From Actinophytocola xinjiangensis (GTDB lineage Bacteria > Actinomycetota > Actinomycetes > Mycobacteriales > Pseudonocardiaceae), in assembly GCF_001921215.1 (NCBI RefSeq), contig NZ_MSIF01000006.1:1-64000 (forward strand): DNA of 64,000 nucleotides. The letters run 5' to 3'. The notes under the pieces are model-generated. The model did not search any database. It had not been told where the DNA came from and worked only from the letters and a program-made list of their open reading frames with translations. Positions 17,191 to 25,904 of this stretch are shown here, piece after piece; position 1 is the stretch's first letter, and every line of letters starts with the position of its first letter. The position numbers were made by a program, and so were the translations under genes.

Positions 17191-17699
17191 CCGACCCGTT
17201 CGACTCGCTGCACCTACCCGATTCGCCCGTCGATCCGCCGGGTGCGTTCGCCGACCGGCTGCGCCGCGCGCTGGCCGACGCGATCCTGACAGGAGCACCC
17301 ATGATCAACGCACCGGCGCTGAGCCCCTACCTCGTCGTGGCCGACGCGCGCTCCGCGCTGGCCTGGTACAGCGAGGTTCTCGGCGCCCGCCCGCGCGGCG
17401 AGCGGCACGTCAACGCCGACGGCACCATCGGGCACGCCGAACTGGACTTCGGTGGCGCCGTGCTGATGCTCGCCGAGCCCTCGCCGCTGTACCCGGACGT
17501 GCCGGTCGGCCCGCCGACCCCGGGCCCGTTCAGCCACACCCTGCACCTGGAGGTCGCCGACGTGGACGCGACGGTGGCCACGGCCCGCCGCCGGGGCGCC
17601 ACGGTGGAACGCGCCCCGGCCGACGAGCCCTACGGGCGGGCGGCGGTGATCGTCGACCCGTTCGGGCACCGCTGGATGCTCAACCGCCCACCCGCCTGA
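17187..17699 (+). CDS. VOC-family protein coupled to the ECF sigma factor
   Basis: The product is 170 residues. The first 37 (MTDPFDSLHLPDSPVDPPG, then FADRLRRALADAIL) form a short acidic and helical leader. Then follows a PhnB/glyoxalase-like VOC domain (LSPYLVVADARSALAWYSEVLG, HAELDFGGAVLMLAEP, HTLHLEVADVDATV, AVIVDPFGHRWMLN). Start GTG 17187 overlaps the sigma stop by 4 bp. The frame has an internal ATG at 17301 where a plain VOC protein would start, but the 4-bp overlap and the leader argue for the longer form. The leader could bind the sigma factor. That is inference. Confidence 0.83.
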   Translation: MTDPFDSLHLPDSPVDPPGAFADRLRRALADAILTGAPMINAPALSPYLVVADARSALAWYSEVLGARPRGERHVNADGTIGHAELDFGGAVLMLAEPSPLYPDVPVGPPTPGPFSHTLHLEVADVDATVATARRRGATVERAPADEPYGRAAVIVDPFGHRWMLNRPPA

Positions 17700-17713
17700 G
17701 CCACCCGGCTCAG
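17696..17713. terminator. Hairpin between convergent genes
   Basis: CTGAGCC and GGCTCAG pair around an ACCC loop, with the VOC stop codon inside the first arm. A further GGCTCAG copy at 17720-17726 could form an alternative stem. There is no T-run, so the terminator is intrinsic only in the loose sense used for high-GC bacteria. Confidence 0.55.
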
Positions 17714-17722
17714 CGTCTCGGC

Positions 17723-18880
17723 TCAGCCGAACGCGGCGACGAACCGCTCCCGCAGGTCGGCCAACCGCTCGACCGGCTCGTTGGCGTACACCAGCCGCAG
17801 GTACCGCTCCCCCGACGGGCCCCAGCCGACCATCGGGGTCGCGGCGACCCTGCCCCGTTCGAACAGCTGGGCGGAGGCCTGGTGCGGGGTCAGGCCCATG
17901 GCCTCGGTGTCGACCAGCAGCGACCAGCCGCCGTCGGGCCGCACGCACGGATAGTCGGCCAGCTCGCGGGTGATCAGCTCCGCGCGGGCACGCCAGGTGG
18001 CGGTGGCGGCGGCGACCTCGGCGTCGGCGTCGGGGGCGGTGAGCGCGTCGGCGACCGCCTGCTGGGCGAGGCCGACCTGGCAGACGACGTTGCTCAGCCC
18101 GACCAGGTGCACGTCGGCCATGATCGGCGCCGGGCCGACGACCCAGCCGACCCGCCAGCCGATCATGCGCAGTTCCTTGGAGGCCGAGCCGACGGTGATC
18201 GTGCGTTCGGTCAGGCCGGGGTGGCGGGCGGGGTGGTGCGGCCCGCCGGTGAACCGGATCCGTTCCATCGCCGCGTCGTGGATGACCCAGCAGTCGTGTT
18301 CGGCGACGGCCGGGGCGAGCGCGGCCCAGTGCTCGGCGCCCAGCAGCGCGCCGGTGGGCATGGCCGGCGACATGACCAGCACGGCGGCGGTGCGGGGGCC
18401 GACGGCGGCGGCCAGCTCGTCCGGGTCGGTGCGCCAGCCCTGCTCGGTGGGGTGGCTGCGGACGTGGCGGGGCACGCCGCCGGCCAGCCGGACCCGGTTG
18501 ACCAGCCCGGCGTAGACCGGGTCGCCCAGGACGACCTCCTGGCCGGGTTCGACGGTCGCCAGCAGCACGTTGAGCACGCCGTTGAGGCCGCCGGCGACGC
18601 TGACGCATTCGCGTGCCGGGTCGTAGTGGCGGCCGGCCAGGCGCGACACGTGCGCGGCGGCGGCCGTGCGCAGACTCGTCCTGCCCTGGAAGGGCAGGTA
18701 GCTGTTGGCGGTGTCGTCGTCGATCGCCGCGCGGGTGGCGTCCAGGGCGACGCGGGGCGGGCGCAGGTCGGTGTCGAGGTTCTCCAGGCGCAGCAGGCCG
18801 GGGTCGTCGGCGGCGTCGGCGGCGTCACCCAGGACGTCGACGCCGATGCCGGGGATGTGGGCGAGACGGGACACGCTCAA
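17723..18880 (-). CDS. PLP-dependent class I/II aminotransferase
   Basis: The product is about 385 residues with fold-type I features. VAGGLNGVLNVLLATVEPGQEVVLGDP is the cofactor-phosphate and helix region, SPAMPTGALL replaces the common NPxNPTG, and VGSASKELRMIGWRVGW carries the Schiff-base Lys. Most such enzymes transfer an amino group from an amino acid to a 2-oxo acid. The specific substrate is not evident. Start TTG 18880 is chosen because GGAGAG lies five bases upstream. GTG 18874 in the same frame is the alternative. An apparent N-terminal extension to 19792 lacks homologous content and was not used. Confidence 0.85.
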   Translation of the reverse strand: MSVSRLAHIPGIGVDVLGDAADAADDPGLLRLENLDTDLRPPRVALDATRAAIDDDTANSYLPFQGRTSLRTAAAAHVSRLAGRHYDPARECVSVAGGLNGVLNVLLATVEPGQEVVLGDPVYAGLVNRVRLAGGVPRHVRSHPTEQGWRTDPDELAAAVGPRTAAVLVMSPAMPTGALLGAEHWAALAPAVAEHDCWVIHDAAMERIRFTGGPHHPARHPGLTERTITVGSASKELRMIGWRVGWVVGPAPIMADVHLVGLSNVVCQVGLAQQAVADALTAPDADAEVAAATATWRARAELITRELADYPCVRPDGGWSLLVDTEAMGLTPHQASAQLFERGRVAATPMVGWGPSGERYLRLVYANEPVERLADLRERFVAAFG

Positions 18881-19219
18881 CGCGGCTCTCCAGGTTCGGG
18901 GGTCGCGGCGGCGACCCGGTCGGCGAGGCGGCGGGTCTGGTCCACCACTTCGGGGCGGGCGCGGGACCCGGTCCGGCACGCCCAGTGTGCCCGGCCAGCC
19001 ATCGCCACTGGTCAGGCCCGGTGGTGCCCGGGCAGGACCGGGCGGGACGGTTCGACGCGGCGCGCCGGCGCGGTCGCGGTGGGTGAAGGCAGACGCTGAT
19101 GCGCGCGGGCGACCGTGGCGACCACCGCCGGGGTCAGGCCCTGGCCGGCACGTGCGCGCCCTGATCTGGGTCGGTGCGGTGTGCGACAGTGCCCGCACCA
19201 CCTCTGACAAGGACTTTCC
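18881..19219. other. 339-bp stretch without a firm gene
   Basis: Between the divergent aminotransferase and winged-helix genes. One small minus-strand frame (19002 to 18877, 41 residues, rich in Arg and Ala) ends in a TGA that overlaps the aminotransferase TTG, but it has no clear ribosome binding site or recognised family. Otherwise only promoter sequence is expected. Confidence 0.4.
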
Positions 19220-20326
19220 GTGACCACCACCGTTCTGAGTACTCGCGCGCTCAACCGCGCCACGCTGGCCCGCCAGCTGCTGGTCGAGCGCGCCGGTCTG
19301 ACCGCGCTCGACGCCGTGCACCACCTGGCCGGTTTGCAGGCCCAGGCCCCGTTCCCGCCCTACTACGCGCTGTGGTCCCGGCTGGTGGACTTCGATCCCG
19401 CCGAGCTCGCCGGGGCGCTGCTGGAGCGGCGGGTGGTGCGCCTGGCGTTGATGCGGGACACCGTGCACCTGGTCACCGCCGCCGACGCGGGCTACCTGCG
19501 GCCCCTGCTCCAGCCGTTGATGGACCGTGGGCTGCGTGCCGCCGACCTGACCGGCCTGGACCTGCCCGCGGTCGCCGCGACCGCCCGGGAGCTGCTCGCC
19601 GCGCGCCCGCACAGCGCCAAGGAACTCGGGGCCGCGCTCGCCGCCCGCTGGCCAGAGCACGCCCCCGCCGCGCTGGTGCGAGCGGCCCGGGGCGTCCTGC
19701 CGCTGGTGCAGCTGCCGCCACGCGCGGTGTGGGGCCGCAGCGGCCAGACCGTGTACCAGACCGCGCGGGACTGGCTCGGCCAGGACGACCATCCCGCGCC
19801 CGACCTCGCCGAGCTGGTCCGCCGCTATCTCGCCGCGTACGGGCCGGCGACGGTCGCCGACCTGCGGACCTGGTGCGGGCTCACCCGCCTCGGGCAGGTC
19901 GCCGACGGCATGGAGCTGCTGGAGCTCACCGACGAGCAGGGCCGGCGGCTCCTCGACCTGCCCGAGGCGCCCCGCCCCGAGCCCGACCTGCCGGTGCCGG
20001 TGCGGTTCCTGCCCGAGTTCGACAACGTGCTGCTCTCCTACGCCGACCGCACCCGGATCATGTCCGACCCGATGCGCGCCCGATTCGCCGCCGTGCCCAA
20101 CGGCGTGTTCCCGGCGACGTTCCTGGTGGACGGGTTCCTGCGTGGCGCGTGGCGGATCACCAGGCAGGGCAAGGCCGCGGCGCCGGCGGCCACGCTGACG
20201 ATCACCCCGTGGGCCTCGGTGTCCACGAAGGACTCGCGGGCGCTGGTCGCCGAGGGCGAACGGCTGCTGGAGTTCGCGGCTCCGCAGGCCACGACCCGTC
20301 GGGTGGTGATGGCCGAGACCGGCTAG
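19220..20326 (+). CDS. Winged-helix DNA-binding domain protein (HTH_42/DUF1006 family)
   Basis: The product is 368 residues. The N-terminal pattern (LSTRALNRATLARQLL, then HHLAGLQAQAPFPPYYALWSR) and RRVVRLALMRDTVHLVTAADA are hallmarks of the actinobacterial winged-helix family related to E. coli YcaQ, which unhooks DNA interstrand crosslinks. Members have several winged-helix modules and a beta-barrel C-terminus (LLSYADRTRIM, FLVDGFLRGAWRI). GTG start. Whether this short, divergent member is a glycosylase is unknown. Confidence 0.83.
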   Translation: MTTTVLSTRALNRATLARQLLVERAGLTALDAVHHLAGLQAQAPFPPYYALWSRLVDFDPAELAGALLERRVVRLALMRDTVHLVTAADAGYLRPLLQPLMDRGLRAADLTGLDLPAVAATARELLAARPHSAKELGAALAARWPEHAPAALVRAARGVLPLVQLPPRAVWGRSGQTVYQTARDWLGQDDHPAPDLAELVRRYLAAYGPATVADLRTWCGLTRLGQVADGMELLELTDEQGRRLLDLPEAPRPEPDLPVPVRFLPEFDNVLLSYADRTRIMSDPMRARFAAVPNGVFPATFLVDGFLRGAWRITRQGKAAAPAATLTITPWASVSTKDSRALVAEGERLLEFAAPQATTRRVVMAETG

Positions 20327-20336
20327 AACGCGCCGG

Positions 20337-21131
20337 TCAGAACGCTGGCCACGGGATGGCGCGGTGGTCCTGGCCGGGGGTGGGGAACACGGCGGTGCGC
20401 CGCAGTGCCTCCAGCCGGTGGCCGAACGCGCGGACCTCCGCGCGGGTCAGGTGCTCGGCGAGCCGTTCGGCCAGGCCGGTGTCGACCGCGTCGGCCAGGG
20501 TCGCGAGCATCGCCTCGGCCTCCTCCCCCAGCGGCTCCCCCAGCCACCCCCACAGCACGGTCCGCAGCTTGTTCTCGGTGTGCAGGCAGATGCCGTGGTC
20601 CACGCCGTAGACGTTGCCGTCGGTGCCGTGCAGCACGTGCCCGCCCTTGCGGTCAGCGTTGTTGATCACCACGTCGAGGGCTGCCATGAGCCGCACGCTC
20701 GGGTGGTCGGCGTGTACCAGCACCGCCGGGTCACCGTGGCGGTCGTGGGCGCGCAGCACCGCCCGCCAGCCCTTCGGCACGTCCTGGGGCGCGAGCACGT
20801 CGACCAGGTCGTCGCCTTCCTTGGTGTCCACCCACAGCTGCACCATGCCCGGCCCGAACGGGCCCTGGCGCAGCACCGTCGGCGGGATCAACGGCACGCC
20901 GGCCGCCTGGGACACCAGGTAGGCGGCGACTTCCCGGCCGGCGAGCGTGCCGTCCGGGAAGTCCCATAACGCGCGTTCGCCGCTGACCGGTTTGTACACG
21001 CACTGCGCGGCGGCATCACCGCCGCTGATCGCACAGAACAGGGTGGCGTTGGACGCGTCGACCAGCCTGCCCTCGACCTCGATGCGGCCGCGGGTGAGCA
21101 GTTCGGCAACGGCCGGATCGGACGGCAGCAA
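20337..21131 (-). CDS. SCO1664-family protein (PI3/4-kinase-like fold)
   Basis: The product is 264 residues and matches Streptomyces SCO1664 / M. tuberculosis Rv2133c. It has a small kinase-like fold with a nucleotide-binding Lys in CVYKPVSGERALWDFP, the catalytic-type NNADRKGGH and a metal-binding-type VYGVDHGICLH. These correspond to the HxDxxxxN and D(F/H)G elements of phosphatidylinositol-kinase-like proteins. The substrate is unknown. It starts 3 bp after the DUF3090 stop, so the two are an operon. In mycobacteria the same pair is preceded by the histidine phosphatase and uppP. Confidence 0.86.
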   Translation of the reverse strand: MLPSDPAVAELLTRGRIEVEGRLVDASNATLFCAISGGDAAAQCVYKPVSGERALWDFPDGTLAGREVAAYLVSQAAGVPLIPPTVLRQGPFGPGMVQLWVDTKEGDDLVDVLAPQDVPKGWRAVLRAHDRHGDPAVLVHADHPSVRLMAALDVVINNADRKGGHVLHGTDGNVYGVDHGICLHTENKLRTVLWGWLGEPLGEEAEAMLATLADAVDTGLAERLAEHLTRAEVRAFGHRLEALRRTAVFPTPGQDHRAIPWPAF

Positions 21132-21134
21132 GGG

Positions 21135-21707
21135 TCAGTCCGTCTCCTCCTCGGTGCGCCGGTAGCCGTTCTGCCGGGGGCACACGTGCCCGGCCGGGTC
21201 GAGCGGCTCGCCGCACAGCGGACAGGGTTTGCGGCCGGCGTTGATCACCCGGTCGGCGCGTTCGGCGAAGGCCCGCGCCTCGGCGGGGGTGAGGAACACC
21301 CGCACCGCGTCCGGGCCTTCCTCGGTGTCGTCCAGCACGATCGACTCGTCGACCTCGGCCTCGGTGATCGCCAACAGTTCGATCACGACCGCGCGGGTTT
21401 CGGAGTCCCAGCCCAGGCCCATCGTGCCGACCCGGAACTCCTCCTCCACCGGCACCCGCAGCGGGTCGGCGTCGACCTGGTCGCCGGGGGTTTCGTCGGG
21501 CAGGTCGGCGCCGAAGCGGCGGTGGACCTCCTCCAGCAGTGATCCGATGCGTTCGGCGAGCACCGCCATCTGCTGCTTCTCGAGCGTGACGCTGATCGTC
21601 CGTGCGCTCTCCGATGCCTGCAGGTAGAAGATGCGGTCGCCGGGTTGGCCAACCGTGCCGGCGACGAACCGATCAGGTTGGCGGAAGACATGAATGACAC
21701 GAGCCAT
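21135..21707 (-). CDS. DUF3090 family protein
   Basis: The product is 190 residues. MARVIHVF starts the family. The C-terminus carries a zinc-knuckle-like CPLCGEPLDPAGHVCPRQNGYRR, an ending diagnostic for DUF3090 (Rv2134c, SCO1665). Start 21707 has GGAGG seven bases upstream. The open frame further upstream is not needed. The function is unknown. Strict linkage to SCO1664 suggests a common complex. Confidence 0.9.
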   Translation of the reverse strand: MARVIHVFRQPDRFVAGTVGQPGDRIFYLQASESARTISVTLEKQQMAVLAERIGSLLEEVHRRFGADLPDETPGDQVDADPLRVPVEEEFRVGTMGLGWDSETRAVVIELLAITEAEVDESIVLDDTEEGPDAVRVFLTPAEARAFAERADRVINAGRKPCPLCGEPLDPAGHVCPRQNGYRRTEEETD

Positions 21708-21826
21708 GGCACCTCCGACCCTACGGCAAACGACGCGGACGAGCAGGCCTGTTCCCGACCCGACGTTGGTTGCGTCGAACGTTATCGAAGCCACCGGCCG
21801 CACCCGAACCGGTTAGGGTTTCGCCC

Positions 21827-23788
21827 GTGGTGAAGATCGCACACTTCGGAAGCTGGGAGTCACCGCTGAGCGCCGAGGCGGTGGCCGCCGCGGGCGGCGA
21901 ACCCCGGTGGATCGGCGCACATCGGGGAAGGGTGTGGTGGGCGGAGAGCCGACCGGGCGAAGGGGGCCGGCTGGCCCTGGTGCGCGAGGGCCCCGACGGA
22001 CCGGTCGAGGTCCTCGCGGCCCCGTGGAACGTCCGTAACCGGGTCCACGAGTACGGCGGGCGGCCATGGGTCGTGATCGACACCCCGGGCGGCACCCCGG
22101 GCGGTGAGGTTCTGGTGTTCACCCACTGGGCCGACCAGCGCCTCTACCGCCTGGCGGTCGACGGGCCGGACGGGCCGGGCGAGCCGACCCCGCTCACCGC
22201 CGAACCGGACCGGGAGCACGGGTGGCGTTACGCCGACCTGGCGCCAGGGCCGGAGGGCACGGTGCTGTGCGTGCGGGAGACCGTCACCGGTGACGGGCCG
22301 ACTGACATCAGCCGTGACCTGGTGACCGTCGACGTCACCTCCGGTGCGGTGACGGTGCTGGGCGGCGGCGGGCACCACTTCCTGGCGTGCCCGAGGCTGT
22401 CGCCCGACGGCGCCCGGCTGGCGTGGATCGGCTGGGACCACCCGGCGATGCCGTGGGACGGCACCGAGCTGTGTGTCGCGCCACTGACCGACCTGGACTC
22501 CTACGCGGTGTTGGCGGGCGGTGAGCGGCAGAGCGTGTGCCAGGTGAGCTGGGAGTCCCCGGAGTCGCTGCTGGCACTCAACGACCCCGACGGCTGGTGG
22601 AACCTGTTCCGGATCGGGCTCGACGGGACGGCCACGAACCTCGCGCCGTGCGCGCAGGAGCTCGGTGGGCCGCTGTGGACGTTGGGTCAGCGCTGGTTCA
22701 CGCCGTTGGGCGGCGGGCGGCACGCGATCCTGCGTTCCGGTCGGCTCGCGGTCCTCGACGAGCACACCGCGACGGTGACCGACGTGGACACCGACCTGTC
22801 GTGGTGGTCGGCCGACCTGGTCGTGGTCGACCCGGACGGGCCTGTGCTGGCCGCCGGGGCCGCCACGCCGACCCGGGACGTGACGGTGAACCGCGTCGAC
22901 CTGGCCACCGGGGCGACGACCCGGGTCAGTGCGGAGCCGGTCGCCCCGGCGGACCCGGCGTATCTGCCGGAGCCGACGTTGCGGCGCTTCGCCGGTCAGG
23001 ACGGGCGCAGTGTGCCCGCGTGGGTGTATCCGCCGCGCAACCCCGACTACGCGGCGCCGGAGGGCACCGCCCCGCCCTACCTGGTGTATGTCCACGGCGG
23101 CCCGACCGGGCAGGTGCGGCCGACGTTGAACCTGGACACCGCGTTCTTCACCAGCCGGGGCTTCGGGGTGGTGGCGGTGGACTACGGCGGTTCGGCGGGC
23201 TACGGGCGGGCGTTCCGCGAGTCGCTCAACGAGCGGTGGGGGGTGGTGGACGTGCAGGACTGCGCGTCGGTCGCCACCGCTCTGGCGCGGGAGGGCAGCG
23301 CTGAGGGCACCCGCCTGGCGATCCGGGGTGGTTCGGCCGGCGGCTGGACCTCGGCGGCGTCGATGACGATGGTCGACACCTACCGGTGCGGCACGATCAT
23401 GTATCCGATCCTGGACATGCTGGCGTTCGTCGGCGAGACCCACGACTTCGAGTCCCGCTACCTCGACTCGCTGGTCGGCACGCTCCCCGAGCACGAGGCC
23501 CGCTACGTCGAGCGGTCACCGATCAACCGGATCGACCAGCTCGCCGGGCCGGTGCTGCTGCTGCAGGGCCTGGAGGACCAGGTGTGCACGCCGGCGCAGG
23601 CCAACCGGTTCGTCGCCTCGCTGGACGGGTCGGGCGTCCCGCACGCCTACCTGACCTTCGCCGGTGAGCAGCACGGGTTCCGCAAGGCGGAGACGGTCCG
23701 TGCGGCGTTGGAGGCCGAACTGTCCTTCTACGGGCAGGTGTTCGGTTTCGCCCCGCCCGGGGTGCCGGTTCTGGACCTGCGCTCGTGA
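21827..23788 (+). CDS. S9-family prolyl oligopeptidase-like peptidase
   Basis: The product is 653 residues. An N-terminal beta-propeller region (about 1-400) is followed by an alpha/beta-hydrolase domain. Catalytic Ser503 lies in GGSAGGW. The acid is the Asp of LQGLEDQVC, and the His is in GEQHGFRKAE. The oxyanion-type motif YVHGGPTGQ is present. There is no signal peptide, so it is cytosolic. S9C/S9B relatives remove dipeptides or acyl-amino acids from short peptides. GTG start at 21827 (a second GTG follows). The stop overlaps the S66 gene by 4 bp, linking the two peptidases. Confidence 0.88.
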   Translation: MVKIAHFGSWESPLSAEAVAAAGGEPRWIGAHRGRVWWAESRPGEGGRLALVREGPDGPVEVLAAPWNVRNRVHEYGGRPWVVIDTPGGTPGGEVLVFTHWADQRLYRLAVDGPDGPGEPTPLTAEPDREHGWRYADLAPGPEGTVLCVRETVTGDGPTDISRDLVTVDVTSGAVTVLGGGGHHFLACPRLSPDGARLAWIGWDHPAMPWDGTELCVAPLTDLDSYAVLAGGERQSVCQVSWESPESLLALNDPDGWWNLFRIGLDGTATNLAPCAQELGGPLWTLGQRWFTPLGGGRHAILRSGRLAVLDEHTATVTDVDTDLSWWSADLVVVDPDGPVLAAGAATPTRDVTVNRVDLATGATTRVSAEPVAPADPAYLPEPTLRRFAGQDGRSVPAWVYPPRNPDYAAPEGTAPPYLVYVHGGPTGQVRPTLNLDTAFFTSRGFGVVAVDYGGSAGYGRAFRESLNERWGVVDVQDCASVATALAREGSAEGTRLAIRGGSAGGWTSAASMTMVDTYRCGTIMYPILDMLAFVGETHDFESRYLDSLVGTLPEHEARYVERSPINRIDQLAGPVLLLQGLEDQVCTPAQANRFVASLDGSGVPHAYLTFAGEQHGFRKAETVRAALEAELSFYGQVFGFAPPGVPVLDLRS

Positions 23789-24696
23789 CCAGGGCGCGTC
23801 CGGCGCGGCTGGCGCCGGGCAGCCGGGTGGCGGTGGTGGCGCCGTCGGGTCCGGTGCGGCCCGAGCTGCTGGACCGGGGTGTGGCGGTGCTGCGGGAGTG
23901 GGGCCTGGAGGTGGTGCTCGGCGACCACGTCCTGGACCGCCACCCGGATCTGCCCTATCTGGCCGGGTCGGACTCGGCGCGCGCCGAGGACCTGCGGCGG
24001 GCGTGGTGTGATCCGGCGGTCGACGCGGTGATCTGCGCGCGCGGCGGCTACGGCACGATGCGCATGGTCGACCTGCTGGACTGGCCGGCGATGGCCGAGG
24101 CGGGACCGAAGGTGTTCGCCGGGTCCAGCGACATCACCGCCCTGCACGGCGCGATCGGCGCCCAGCTGGGGGTGGTGACCCTGTTCTCGCCGATGTTGGC
24201 CTCCGACCATTTCGACGCGACCGCGCAGAAGCATCTGTGGGCGACGTTGTTCGAGCCGGAGACGATGGTGTCGATCACCGGGCCGACGGTGGCGACGATG
24301 GGTCATGGCAGCGCGTCGGGGATGCTCACCGGCGGGAACCTGAGCCTGCTGGCGTCCGGGTTGGGCGCTGGTGACCCGCCGCCGGAGGACGTGATCCTGC
24401 TGTTGGAGGACGTCAACGAGGAGCCGTACCAGGTGGACCGGATGGTCACCCAGCTGCTGCGGGCGGGGTGGTTCACCGGGGTCAACGGCATCGCGCTTGG
24501 CTCGTGGACGGGCTGTGGCGAGCCGGCCGAGGTGTACGCGGTGCTGATGGACCTGTTGGGAGGGTTGGGGATGCCGATGGTGTGGGAGCTGGGGTTCGGG
24601 CATCTGCCGGGGCAGGTGACGGTGCCGTTGGGGGTCCGGGCCACTCTGGACGCCGACGCCGGGGTGCTCACCCTGACCCAACCGGCCCTCACCTAG
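23785..24696 (+). CDS. LD-carboxypeptidase family protein (peptidase S66, LdcA/MccF)
   Basis: The product is 303 residues. N-terminal VAVVAPSGPV, then ICARGGYGTMR and the nucleophile elbow FAGSSDITALH with Ser115 are S66 features. LLEDVNEEPYQVDRM carries the catalytic Glu, and FGHLPGQVTVPLG carries the His. LdcA cuts the L,D bond after meso-diaminopimelate in recycled muropeptides. MccF cleaves acyl-sulfamoyl adenylates and gives microcin C immunity. Translational coupling to an S9 peptidase favours peptide turnover. GTG start. Confidence 0.88.
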   Translation: MTRARPARLAPGSRVAVVAPSGPVRPELLDRGVAVLREWGLEVVLGDHVLDRHPDLPYLAGSDSARAEDLRRAWCDPAVDAVICARGGYGTMRMVDLLDWPAMAEAGPKVFAGSSDITALHGAIGAQLGVVTLFSPMLASDHFDATAQKHLWATLFEPETMVSITGPTVATMGHGSASGMLTGGNLSLLASGLGAGDPPPEDVILLLEDVNEEPYQVDRMVTQLLRAGWFTGVNGIALGSWTGCGEPAEVYAVLMDLLGGLGMPMVWELGFGHLPGQVTVPLGVRATLDADAGVLTLTQPALT

Positions 24697-24713
24697 ACCC
24701 ACACCGGTCCTGT

Positions 24714-24755
24714 GAGGACGGTCAGTCGAGGACGGTCAGTCGAGGACGGTCAGTC
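24714..24755. repeat. Three exact 14-bp tandem repeats over a stop codon
   Basis: GAGGACGGTCAGTC is repeated three times without mismatch. The minus-strand glycosyltransferase stop codon (24750-24752) falls in the last copy, so the repeats keep the stop and add non-coding copies after it. Confidence 0.9.
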
Positions 24756-25883
24756 GAGGGCGTCGACCAGGACGTTGTCGATCGACCACAGGCGGGAGCG
24801 GTCGCCGCCCAGGGCGGTGAGCATGCGGGTGGCGTGGTCGTGCAGGGCGGTGTCGAAGTCCCAGCGGCGGCCGACCAGCCGGTCGGCGCCCTCGACGATC
24901 CGGCCCAGGTCGGCCTCGATCCGGGTGCGGCTCATGCTCGGTGACCGCTCGCCGTCGTCGGTGATCATCGGCGGGTCGCCGGCCATCAGGTTGTAGCAGG
25001 GGAAGCGGTCCACGTCGGGGATGACGGTGTAGAAGGGGACGCCGTTGAAGAAGTACTCCGGCCAGCGGTTGCCGCCGATGGTCAGCCACGGGGTGCCCAC
25101 GGCCAGGGCCACCATGCCGAACCCGGTGTGCGGGGACACCAGCATGTCGCAGGCGGCGACCGCGCCGAGCTGTTTGACCAGCGGTTCGTCGACGACGTCG
25201 ACCGAGCGGGGCATCGCCGCGCGCAGCCGGTCCAGTTCCTCGCGGGTGAAGGTGGTGGACGTGCGTTCGTCGGGGCGCAGTTTGCCGACCAGACAGAACG
25301 TGGCCGTCGGGAACTGTTCGGCGAGCGCGGTGACGATCAGCTCCCACGAGCGCAGCGACGGGTAGTAGGCGCGCGGTGAGCTTCCCCCGGGCAGGATCGC
25401 GATCCGCGGGCCGTCGGCCGGGAACCGGGCGGTGTCGGCCGGCAGGGCCAGCCGCAGGTGCTCGCCGGGCGAGTACGGCACCGGTTTGGGGAAGCCGGCG
25501 AAACCCTGCTGGCCGCCCAGCCACGCGGTGCTCGCGTCGAACCAGGACGCCAGGCCGGGGAACAGGGAGCGCTGCGCCGGGTCGTAGCCACGGAAGTCCG
25601 ACACCACGACGTCCCAAGTGGACGGAAGGGTGGCCAGGGCGGCGGAGTGGTCGGCGGCGCCGTCGAACACGTCGACCGGGATCGGGTAGGTCTGCTCGAC
25701 GAACTCGGCGTAGCCGGCCAGTTCGTGCGCGGTGGCCCGGTTGAGCGCCACGCTGATCCGGCGGTCGGGGTCGGCACGGTGGTAGCCGTGCGCGTAGTGC
25801 AGCGCCTCGACGGCGTGCCCGATCGGTTGGCAGTACACGAAGTTCACCAGCAGTGTGGAGCTCACTTGCGCAGACTCCCCCAC
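24750..25883 (-). CDS. GT-B fold glycosyltransferase-like protein (GT9-like)
   Basis: The product is about 377 residues. The C-terminal half looks like the nucleotide-sugar-binding half of GT9 heptosyltransferase-type proteins: RIAILPGGSSPRAYYPSLRSW (Pro-Gly-rich phosphate loop), TFCLVGKL, then CDMLVSPHTGFGMVALAVGTPWLTIGG. The N-terminal half is divergent. Two starts are possible: GTG 25883, or GTG 25865, which has a better-placed GGGGGAG. It ends an operon with two membrane mannosyltransferases, so it probably acts in the same envelope glycan pathway on the cytoplasmic side. Confidence 0.65.
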   Translation of the reverse strand: MGESAQVSSTLLVNFVYCQPIGHAVEALHYAHGYHRADPDRRISVALNRATAHELAGYAEFVEQTYPIPVDVFDGAADHSAALATLPSTWDVVVSDFRGYDPAQRSLFPGLASWFDASTAWLGGQQGFAGFPKPVPYSPGEHLRLALPADTARFPADGPRIAILPGGSSPRAYYPSLRSWELIVTALAEQFPTATFCLVGKLRPDERTSTTFTREELDRLRAAMPRSVDVVDEPLVKQLGAVAACDMLVSPHTGFGMVALAVGTPWLTIGGNRWPEYFFNGVPFYTVIPDVDRFPCYNLMAGDPPMITDDGERSPSMSRTRIEADLGRIVEGADRLVGRRWDFDTALHDHATRMLTALGGDRSRLWSIDNVLVDALD

Positions 25884-25904
25884 GACGCGCGCTCCGGCAA
25901 CTCG

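Noticed and set aside
18883-19792. N-terminal extension of the aminotransferase to 19792
   Set aside because: It is antisense to the winged-helix gene and has no aminotransferase content.
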